Shown in pieces: positions 1 to 6,260 of a DNA stretch of 20,339 nucleotides. The stretch lies in assembly GCA_030849065.1 (NCBI GenBank), contig JASAON010001394.1, positions 1 through 20,339 of the forward strand, read 5' to 3'. The position numbers and the translations under genes are program-made. The notes under the pieces were generated by a model that did not search any database, was not told where the DNA came from, and saw nothing but the letters and a program-made list of their open reading frames with translations. The stretch comes from Jaenimonas drosophilae. Lineage: Eukaryota; Euglenozoa; Kinetoplastea; Trypanosomatida; Trypanosomatidae. How positions within the stretch are numbered: position 1 is the first letter of the stretch; every line of letters starts with the position of its first letter.

Positions 1-273
1 TGATGTTTTTTGGCTCTTCCTTCTACTTCGTGGTGGCATGGCCCTCCTCATACCCTCTAATTACTTGCGTCAGGCTGGTGAATGGAGCAGCGTTGTGATG
101 GAGCTCCATTCTCTTCATCTCTCTCCACCTTGTTGCGGGTACAACAACTTGTTCCTGTTATTTTTGTCCATATCCACAACCACGCACATCTCTGATCTGT
201 CTTGTTCTTGCTACCCTTCATACCATATTTCCTTGAGGGGGCGGGTCGTGCTTCATATCTTCTTCCTTGACGG

Positions 274-444
274 ATGCACCGATACCGCGCTGCGTCCTCA
301 TCCCCACCATCCTCATCCTTGGCCGAGGACCGCGACGACGAAACATCAGCTGATCTTGCAAGCGGTCTCTTTCGCGTTTGTGTCAGCGGCGTTGTGGGAG
401 TGGATGGGGTTGTTGGTATGTCAGGGCTGATTCGTTCAGGGTAG
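274..444 (+). CDS. Possible short ORF, 56 aa, unknown
   Basis: An ATG-started frame of 56 codons runs from 274 to a TAG at 442-444. It has an in-frame TGA just upstream (268-270) and a pyrimidine-rich stretch ending in AG at 236-237. The product is Ser/Pro-rich, then acidic, then Gly/Val-rich. I recognise no family, membrane segment or motif. Frames on the other strand are also open here, so the frame is not distinctive. It may be chance. Confidence 0.2.
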   Translation: MHRYRAASSSPPSSSLAEDRDDETSADLASGLFRVCVSGVVGVDGVVGMSGLIRSG

Positions 445-720
445 CACGATGCACTTCCCCAAACACGATCTCTCGTGGAGCTTGTGTGTCGTGGGGAGTC
501 AAACCCAAGCCAAATTATCTTTTTTTTTCTGTTGTTGTTGTTTCTTTCGTTTTTGTGCGCTTTGGTGTCCATCCCCATCTTCTTCCACTTTAGGCTACAC
601 CAGATAATCTCTTCCAGCTTCGCGTGTCAGTGTTGCACCCACTATGCATGTTTGTGCTGCTTTCTTCTTGCATTCTTTTTTCTGTCTTCGCGTCTTGATC
701 TGTAGCCTAGACAGAGTAGC

Positions 721-741
721 TCTTTTTCTTCCTCTTTACAG
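721..741 (+). promoter_or_regulatory. Candidate trans-splice acceptor for the first MDH gene
   Basis: A nearly pure pyrimidine tract runs directly into CAG, with AG at 740-741. This is the expected architecture of a kinetoplastid 3' splice site for spliced-leader addition. Use of this AG would give a 5' UTR of about 220 bases. Other tract-plus-AG sites at 569-593 and 811-826 are possible alternatives. Confidence 0.5.
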
Positions 742-942
742 TCGTGATATCGTATCCCCCAAACTCATTTATCAATTCGACGTTGTGTGCACTTCTCCTC
801 GCCACACGTGCCCCCCCCCTCCATAGTCCTCTTGAGATACCAAACTTCATTTTTATACCAACGCAACGTGTCACTGGACTTGTGGGCACAAGATTCTTCC
901 TTTGTTGTTGTTGATTTGGCATTGGTTGATCGCTTCCCTGAA

Positions 943-958
943 ACACACACACACACAC
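943..958 (+). repeat. (AC)8 microsatellite in 5' leader
   Basis: Eight AC units lie six bases before the ATG at 965. Similar AC runs precede or lie near several other genes in the window (2332, 3849, 8891, 14316). Confidence 0.9.
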
Positions 959-964
959 ATACCC

Positions 965-1954
965 ATGCTGCGCTTCACCTGCGTGAATCACCGCTTCAAG
1001 GTGACCGTACTCGGTGCGGCTGGCTCTATTGGTCAGCACCTCTGCCTTGGGCTCAAGTGCAACAAACGTGTGTCGGAGCTGCGGCTCTACGACATTGTGG
1101 ACCCCGCCGGAACGGCCATGGACGTCAGCCACGTCCCCTCCACCGTCGCCGTGTCGTCTTTCACCGGTGCCAACCTCGCCAAATCTCTTGACGGTGCAGA
1201 TGTGGTGATTCTCACGGCTGGCAAGGCACGGCAGCCTGGGATGCACCGTGAGGACCTCTTCCAGGTGAATGCCGCTGTCGTGGAGTCACTCATGTCGGCG
1301 GTGGCGAAGGCGTGCCCACGCGCAACGTTGGGGCTCGTGAGTGATCCGATGAATTCCCTCATTGCGGTGGCGGCCGCAACGCTGGAGGAGGCTGGGGCCT
1401 ATGACCAGCGCAAGCTCTTTGGCCTCACCACACTCGACGTCTACCGCGCACGGACGCTGTTCGCCACGGCGGCAGGTGTGAATCCTTTCGACGTTAACGT
1501 TCCCGTTGTTGGGGGCCACAGCGGCTCCACCATCGTCCCCCTCTTCTCCTCATGTAGCCCAGCTCTGCCGCCACACGTCATTGAGGACCTTACCTTCAAG
1601 CTGCGCTGGGCAGGCGATGAGGTCGTGAAGGCCAAGGCTGGGGCGGGTTCCTCCGTCCTTGCTGCTGCCAAGGCTGCGATGGAGTGGGCTGATGCGGTGC
1701 TTCGCGCCAAGGAGGGTGAGGAGGGCGTGGAGCTCTGCGCCTTGGTCGAAAACCCCGCCTACCGGTGCCGCTTCTTTGCCTCACCCGTTCGTTTGGGCGT
1801 GGACGGGATTGCAGAGCTACTGCCACTTCCCGCCTTGAGCTCTGCTGAGCAGGAGCTGCTAGACCTCTGCCTCTCCGACTTGGAGATCAACGTACGCAAA
1901 GGTCTCAAGTACGTCCACAAGAAACATCTCTTTGGGCGGAAGAATTTGTCGTAG
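965..1954 (+). CDS. MDH: Malate dehydrogenase-family protein, upstream copy
   Basis: The product has 329 residues and matches the full length of NAD-dependent malate dehydrogenase (malate to oxaloacetate). Visible landmarks are the dinucleotide-binding loop GAAGSIG (17-23), the ribose-binding Asp43 at the end of strand 2, substrate arginines Arg89 and Arg95 in the loop KARQPGMHREDLF, Asp158 and Arg161 in TTLDVYR, and catalytic His185 in GGHSG. The usual Asn of the SNP/TNP motif is replaced by Asp127 (SDP). The ATG at 965 is preferred because the upstream in-frame extension has only a TTG start and runs through the AC repeat. The N-terminus MLRFTCVNHR is basic and could be the very short mitochondrial presequence common in kinetoplastids. 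There is no SKL-type glycosomal signal; the C-terminus is NLS. A paralogue follows. Activity on malate is likely but not assured, because of the Asp. Confidence 0.9.
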   Translation: MLRFTCVNHRFKVTVLGAAGSIGQHLCLGLKCNKRVSELRLYDIVDPAGTAMDVSHVPSTVAVSSFTGANLAKSLDGADVVILTAGKARQPGMHREDLFQVNAAVVESLMSAVAKACPRATLGLVSDPMNSLIAVAAATLEEAGAYDQRKLFGLTTLDVYRARTLFATAAGVNPFDVNVPVVGGHSGSTIVPLFSSCSPALPPHVIEDLTFKLRWAGDEVVKAKAGAGSSVLAAAKAAMEWADAVLRAKEGEEGVELCALVENPAYRCRFFASPVRLGVDGIAELLPLPALSSAEQELLDLCLSDLEINVRKGLKYVHKKHLFGRKNLS

Positions 1955-2331
1955 CCAACATGAACCACTATTCTGTCTACATCTACCTACTATGTGTGCG
2001 TGCTGAAGCACAACTTACGTTGCTGAAGTTAATGCTACAACGTTCCCTCACTCACACATAAATACGTACGTACCTTCATGACGTTGTTTTGAGCAGCATG
2101 AGGAGTATGCGGAATTTCGACGAATCATGTTTTGTGCCCTCACTAGGTAGTTGGCACGTGCGACCACTACTTCCAATCAATCGATCGTTTTTTTTTTCTC
2201 CTTGTGCTCCTGTTGGTGCCATCATGTCACCGTCTGTGTGAATGAGATGCGGCGTCTTTGGTCCGTCTCCCACAGTTTTGTTTTTCTTCTTCTCGTTGTG
2301 ATGCGTTCGTACCCACATACACCGACATCAG

Positions 2332-2349
2332 CACACACACACACACACA
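2332..2349 (+). repeat. (CA)9 microsatellite
   Basis: Nine CA units in the spacer between the two MDH-family genes. Confidence 0.9.
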
Positions 2350-2584
2350 AGGCGTATCCACATTCATACCTCACCCGGTGAATTCTCTCTTCGTTGTTTC
2401 GGTTGTGGCCTCTGCGCTATTCAGCGCTGCGTCCATGTAGGACACCACCGTATGGGGTTCCTTTGAGATGGCAGCCAGCATACCTCTGCATATCCTATCC
2501 AATCATTTGTGCTACACACTGTCCGTCGTTGATGAAAAGCGCTTCCGTGGCTGTACTGCCCACTCATTTCAACCCAGTGCATTG

Positions 2585-2619
2585 CCTGTTTCTCATTCTT
2601 CTTTCTCACTTCACTGTAG
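2585..2619 (+). promoter_or_regulatory. Candidate trans-splice acceptor for the second MDH gene
   Basis: A C/T-dominated tract of about 30 bases ends in GTAG, with AG at 2618-2619. It lies about 100 bases before the ATG at 2721 and is the strongest such tract in this spacer. Confidence 0.55.
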
Positions 2620-2720
2620 GCAAGTGGCCCACCTAGTCGTCACACTTGGCATCAGGGCTAGCATTCTTCACACAAACACAATCTTCACTCGCTGGCACAA
2701 CACAAGACACTCGTTGATTG

Positions 2721-3731
2721 ATGCGGGCAACGAGGCCGTCACACCACATTGTGACCATTTTAGGTGCGGCCAGTGTGCCCGGTCAGGTTCTTGCTTACGA
2801 GATCCTCAAGGACCGTCATGTGCGGCAGTTGCGTGTGCATGACTGGACCTCGGCCCCGGGCATTGCGGCTGACTTGGCTCAAATCCCCACTCACGCCAGA
2901 GTCTTTGGCTTCACACGACGGCAACTCCGCAAAGCCGTACGTGATGCGGATCTCATCCTTGTGTGTACATCGATTCCACGCAAGTTCGGCATGACGCGTG
3001 AGGACCTCTTCCCCACCAACGCCGCTCTTCTTGAAGATGCCCTCACGCACGTGGCCACCACCTCCCCCAAGGCCATCATTGGCGTCCTCAGCGACCCCAT
3101 CAACGCCCTTCTTCCCGTTGCAGCCGAGACCCTCAAGAAGGCTGGCGTCTACGACCCACGCAAGCTGTTTGGCATCACGACGCTGGACATTGTGCGCGCA
3201 CGCACCTTCGTGGCGGAGGCCCTGGGCAAGAGCCCCTACGACATTGATGTGCCCGTGATTGGCGGCCACAGCGGCGAGACGATTGTGCCGCTGCTCTCCC
3301 GCTTCCCCTCCCTCTCTGAGGAGCAGGTGAAGGCGCTGACCCACCGGATCCAGTTTGGTGGAGATGAGGTGGTGAAGGCCAAGGCTGGTGCGGGATCTGC
3401 AACGCTGTCGATGGCCTACGCCGGTGCTGAGTGGGCGACCGCTGTGTTGCGCGCGCTGCGTGGCGAGGACAGCGTGGTGGAGTGCACCTACGTGGAGAGC
3501 CCACTCGTTCCCACATGTGCCTTCTTCAGCTCCCCGGTGCAGCTGGGCAAGAATGGCGTGGAGAAGATTTTCCCACTGCCGCACCTTAGTCCCTATGAAA
3601 CTGAGATGCTTCAACGGTGTGTGACGCATCTCCAAGCGGATCAGCGCATGGGGGTGAACTTCATGCGCCATGACGAGAACGATACGCGCTTGGATCATGT
3701 GCAGCAGGAGCCCGACGAGGAGGGTTCATGA
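2721..3731 (+). CDS. Malate dehydrogenase-family protein, diverged downstream copy
   Basis: The product has 336 residues and aligns end to end with the MDH family and with its upstream neighbour. Retained are Asp41 (ribose binding), Arg87 and Arg93 in the substrate loop, Asp155 and Arg159 in TTLDIVR, catalytic His183 in GGHSG, and the AGAGSATLSM segment (222-231). It departs from the family in the dinucleotide loop, which reads GAASVPG (15-21): the second glycine is Ser18 and a proline follows at 20. Asp125 stands in the SNP motif, and the Ala-Gly before the substrate loop is Thr-Ser. The start is the ATG at 2721; the codon before it is TTG. The basic N-terminus MRATRPSHH may be a short mitochondrial signal. 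The C-terminus adds an acidic tail (EPDEEGS). It may have changed substrate or cofactor use, or act as a regulatory or inactive subunit. Confidence 0.85.
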   Translation: MRATRPSHHIVTILGAASVPGQVLAYEILKDRHVRQLRVHDWTSAPGIAADLAQIPTHARVFGFTRRQLRKAVRDADLILVCTSIPRKFGMTREDLFPTNAALLEDALTHVATTSPKAIIGVLSDPINALLPVAAETLKKAGVYDPRKLFGITTLDIVRARTFVAEALGKSPYDIDVPVIGGHSGETIVPLLSRFPSLSEEQVKALTHRIQFGGDEVVKAKAGAGSATLSMAYAGAEWATAVLRALRGEDSVVECTYVESPLVPTCAFFSSPVQLGKNGVEKIFPLPHLSPYETEMLQRCVTHLQADQRMGVNFMRHDENDTRLDHVQQEPDEEGS

Positions 3732-3810
3732 TGCTGATCCTTGCGAACTCACGTTGATGGTGCGGATGATGTTGATGATGATGCATGAGTGACGCTCCAT
3801 TGTCGTGATG

Positions 3811-3868
3811 GTTTGCTCCCTTCTCTTTTGTTGTCTGTGCGTTCCCTTCACACACACATACACACAAG
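3811..3868 (+). promoter_or_regulatory. Candidate trans-splice acceptor for the XRCC4-like gene
   Basis: A T/C-rich tract (3811-3849) is followed by a CA-rich stretch with no AG until 3867-3868, which gives a 5' UTR of 33 bases before the ATG at 3902. Confidence 0.5.
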
Positions 3869-3901
3869 TTCAATCAAAAGGAGGTGGACCATTTGCCGTA
3901 T

Positions 3902-4816
3902 ATGACGGAGCGCGCCATCGTGTGGAGCTGCATCCTTCCCGTGAAGGATGGAAGCCACGCACGCTTCTTGCTACTGCAATGCCGCGATGGGTCGTCAATG
4001 GGAGCTGCAACAACCGAGCAGCGTGCTTCGTTGTGCCGCCGCACAACTGCCACCGATCTCATGAGCGCCGTCATGGTGGATGCGGCAGGTCTCGGTGGTT
4101 GGAGATCGAACGAGGTCAGCGTGAATGCGCTGCGCCCACGTGGGCTGGATGATGGGGCCTTTGTGGATGCGATGGAAGTATCGTTGCGTCAAGCAGCAAC
4201 GTCATCATCATTATCATCATCATCACCGCAGCCTCGTCGGGGGCAAACCGTCGATGTTGTGGTGGCCCCTGAGGTGGCGGTGCCCGGGAGTGCGTGTGTC
4301 GTGGAGGTGCGCCTCGTGACGGCGGAGGCTGAACGCCACGGCGTGGCGCCATCGTCCTTCGTGTTGCTGCGACTGTCAATGGACCCATGCGGCTCGTTGG
4401 CGGCTCTCGGCGTCATTCGCATGGCGCAGGCCGCGGTACGAGAGCTCGATGGCATGCGAGCGTTGGCCGCGAAACACGTGCAAGAGGCGTCAGAGTTGCG
4501 TCGCCGTGTGTCGGAGCTCACCAAGGCCAGGCTAGAGGAGGACGGGGTGACGTTGAGGAGCTTCTGTGCCGTCGTGAATAGCAAGAAACAGCGCATCGCG
4601 GAGTTGATGGAGGCGGCGGGGAACGGCGCAGCCACAACGGATGAGGTTGCCACACAACCATCGTCATTGAAGGCTCCGGTGCAGAAGAAGCGTGCGCGAA
4701 GTCCTCCTCCCTCCGACACCGACGACGATACCTGCGATAGTGAGGAAGATGGGAAGGCGGACTCAGCCACTCCTGCTCGAGCATCGCCTCCACGTGCAAC
4801 GCCAAAGAAGACTTGA
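3902..4816 (+). CDS. XRCC4-like DNA-repair scaffold (candidate)
   Basis: A 304-residue protein whose layout fits XRCC4, the non-homologous end-joining scaffold that dimerises and binds DNA ligase IV in the nucleus. Residues 1-160 are mixed beta/alpha sequence of head-domain size, with a poly-Ser insertion at 101-108. A helix and heptad-like stretch follow at 165-238. Within it, residues 219-235 (RSFCAVVNSKKQRIAEL) closely resemble the XRCC4 signature: an aromatic residue, then V-[LV]-N-x-K-K and a basic/leucine helix. In human XRCC4 this is the part of the stalk that contacts the ligase IV BRCT repeats. The tail holds a basic nuclear signal (KKRAR, 262-266) and an acidic Ser/Asp/Glu patch (271-283) typical of CK2 targets. 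The start is the ATG at 3902; only a GTG precedes it in frame. Alternatives are another XRCC4-superfamily member (XLF, PAXX, SAS-6, CCDC61). The head is too diverged to confirm by eye. Confidence 0.6.
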   Translation: MTERAIVWSCILPVKDGSHARFLLLQCRDGSSMGAATTEQRASLCRRTTATDLMSAVMVDAAGLGGWRSNEVSVNALRPRGLDDGAFVDAMEVSLRQAATSSSLSSSSPQPRRGQTVDVVVAPEVAVPGSACVVEVRLVTAEAERHGVAPSSFVLLRLSMDPCGSLAALGVIRMAQAAVRELDGMRALAAKHVQEASELRRRVSELTKARLEEDGVTLRSFCAVVNSKKQRIAELMEAAGNGAATTDEVATQPSSLKAPVQKKRARSPPPSDTDDDTCDSEEDGKADSATPARASPPRATPKKT

Positions 4817-4983
4817 ATCAGTGTAGTGCGTGTATCTCATTCTTCTTCTCTTGGGGTGTCATGCACAAATCTGTTTTTGCGGGTGCCACACCGTATTCGT
4901 GGCAACCAATCAAGATTGCCATTTCACAGTAGTCTCCAGTAGATACTGTAGGGTCTGACCGCCATCATCATCATCTTCATCAC

Positions 4984-5038
4984 GTTTCTTTTCTTCTCTG
5001 TTCTTCTCTGTACTTTGTTGTTGGTGCTGGTGTTGTAG
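4984..5038 (+). promoter_or_regulatory. Candidate trans-splice acceptor for the NOL12-like gene
   Basis: A long T/C-rich tract passes into a TTG/TGG-rich end and TAG, with AG at 5037-5038. Only six bases separate this AG from the ATG at 5045, so the gene's own 5' UTR would be extremely short. Confidence 0.55.
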
Positions 5039-5044
5039 AATTCC

Positions 5045-6010
5045 ATGGCCAAGTACGTGGATGCAGGCTACGATGATGGCGGGGGTGCCGGCGGCAAGAA
5101 GAAGAAGAACAAGAAGGGCTTCAAGTCCGACCGTCGGGAGAATTTTCAGCGCATGATGGCCAAGAAGATGACGGGCAAAGAGAGCAAGAAGAAGGAGTCT
5201 GCGCCAACACGTGCCAAGAGTGTTGTCTTTGATCCCAATGCCCTGAAGAAGTACGTCCTCACCCTCCACAAGGAGAAGAACCTCCGACGTGTGAATGCCT
5301 TTGTGGATGTGAAGCGCAAGATGCGGAAAGATCATGCCAAAACACGTCGTGAGCAGCGCGAGACGGCACGTCTGGCGTACAATCGCTATGCCAAGATCCC
5401 CATTCTTCCTAACTACACCTACAGCATCCCCAAGGTCGCCGAAGATGAGGAAGAGGAGGAGGATGATGATGATCGCAATAGCACCGCAAGCAGTAGCTCT
5501 CATGAAGGTGATGGGCCGGAAGATATGCCTTGGGTTTACGCCGGAGACGGCGAAGATCCGCTCCAGAGCAATGAGGCGAGGGCGGAGGCGGAGGCGAAGC
5601 GGCGCAAGAAGGATCGACGTCTCGCGACCAAGGCCCACACCGTGCACGCCATGCCTGCTAGCATGATGGGTGAGGAGGAGCCACACACCTCCACAGGATC
5701 ATCCGCACGTCGTCGTCGCGCAGATGAGGAAGAGATCACCGTGGAGGTGAAGCCGCTCTTTGGCGCGGGTGCCGCCGCCGCCGCCACAGGGCGTCGCGCA
5801 TCGCTCCCGTCCGCCGATTTCTCCGATCTTCCGGAGGTGGTGGAGCAGGAGCTGCGCCGCCTGCGTCAAGAGACGAAGGGCCCAACCAAAACCAAGCCGA
5901 GGCTGCACGTGATGAAGGAGCTTGAGAAGATCCGCAAGATCCGCAAGCACTCACGCAAGGGCCACGGCAAAAAGACTACAAGCGGCAAGCGCAAGAACCG
6001 AAAGTCCTAG
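5045..6010 (+). CDS. Rrp17/NOL12-like nucleolar protein
   Basis: A 321-residue, very basic protein. Residues 61-106 (from VFDPNALKKYV through KTRREQRE) match the conserved core of the NOL12/Rrp17 family: an FD/FN start, a short L-x-L-H-K-E-K motif, then a long Arg/Lys/Glu helix. Yeast Rrp17 is a nucleolar 5'-3' exonuclease used in large-subunit rRNA processing. Two Lys-rich N-terminal clusters (18-28, 47-50), an acidic linker (133-143) and a Lys/Arg-rich C-terminal tail (285-321) fit nucleolar targeting and RNA binding. Residues 240-247 are alanine-rich. The ATG at 5045 lies directly behind a strong splice acceptor. The family call rests on one short block plus overall composition, so a different basic ribosome-assembly factor is possible. 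Confidence 0.68.
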   Translation: MAKYVDAGYDDGGGAGGKKKKNKKGFKSDRRENFQRMMAKKMTGKESKKKESAPTRAKSVVFDPNALKKYVLTLHKEKNLRRVNAFVDVKRKMRKDHAKTRREQRETARLAYNRYAKIPILPNYTYSIPKVAEDEEEEEDDDDRNSTASSSSHEGDGPEDMPWVYAGDGEDPLQSNEARAEAEAKRRKKDRRLATKAHTVHAMPASMMGEEEPHTSTGSSARRRRADEEEITVEVKPLFGAGAAAAATGRRASLPSADFSDLPEVVEQELRRLRQETKGPTKTKPRLHVMKELEKIRKIRKHSRKGHGKKTTSGKRKNRKS

Positions 6011-6228
6011 GCTGCAGCACATCACCAACGTCACGGTACATGACGGATCATCGCAGGTGTGCTTCTCTTCATTTTTGGTGGTGGTTGTGCTTTACGAGTA
6101 AGACAGACTAAGTACTCAGCTAATGACAAACCCACAACACATTATCTTGATTGGATCTGCTACGTGTGAGGAACATGTTCGTTATTGTGGTGATGTGTGT
6201 CTTCCTAACTTACACAACACTTGGTGTA

Positions 6229-6256
6229 CTCTTTGTTTTCTTCGTATTTGTTCTAG
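6229..6256 (+). promoter_or_regulatory. Candidate trans-splice acceptor for the methyltransferase-like gene
   Basis: A T-rich pyrimidine tract ends in CTAG with AG at 6255-6256, four bases before the ATG at 6261. This placement supports 6261 as the start. A second, weaker tract around 6060-6095 could give a longer message that includes the in-frame ATG at 6123. Confidence 0.55.
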
Positions 6257-6260
6257 ATTC

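Larger units (their letters stand above)
1..964 (+). other. Leader region without a convincing gene
   Basis: This stretch precedes the first solid gene. It is T/C-rich on the + strand and holds several possible spliced-leader acceptor sites: pyrimidine tracts ending in AG near 593, 741 and 826. It also has a run of nine C around 811-819 and an (AC)8 repeat at 943-958, just before the MDH start codon. Open frames on both strands here have low-complexity, unconvincing products. The left part may be the 3' UTR of a gene outside the window. One short + strand ORF (274-444) is listed separately with low confidence. Confidence 0.5.
1955..2720 (+). other. Spacer between the two MDH-family genes
   Basis: This 766-base spacer carries a (CA)9 repeat at 2332-2349, T-rich tracts around 2188-2200 and 2276-2297, and a good pyrimidine tract with AG at 2618-2619 that probably serves the second MDH gene. 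Open frames here are short and dominated by low-complexity tracts. I see no RNA gene. Confidence 0.6.

Noticed and set aside
57..578. A 173-codon minus-strand frame near the left edge
   Set aside because: Low-complexity product, no family, and the sequence upstream of its start is purine-rich in its own sense, so it lacks a splice-acceptor tract.
902..964. In-frame extension of the first MDH gene
   Set aside because: It would need a TTG start and encodes a His/Thr run from the AC repeat; the ATG at 965 lies just before the first beta strand.
1946..1954. C-terminal NLS tripeptide of the first MDH as a glycosomal PTS1
   Set aside because: PTS1 needs a small residue, a basic residue and Leu/Met in that order; Asn-Leu-Ser does not fit.
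2760..3698. A 312-codon frame on the minus strand
   Set aside because: It is fully antisense to the clear MDH-family gene and has no recognisable motif; long antisense openness follows from the codon bias of the sense gene.
3768..3787. Short GATGATG-type repeats as bacterial-style terminators
   Set aside because: The genome is eukaryotic, and the repeats lack a stem followed by a U-tract.
4910..5686. A 258-codon minus-strand frame rich in Leu/Ile/His
   Set aside because: It overlaps the NOL12-like gene antisense; the Lys/Glu-rich sense codons produce the Leu/Phe-like composition. No minus-strand splice tract precedes it.
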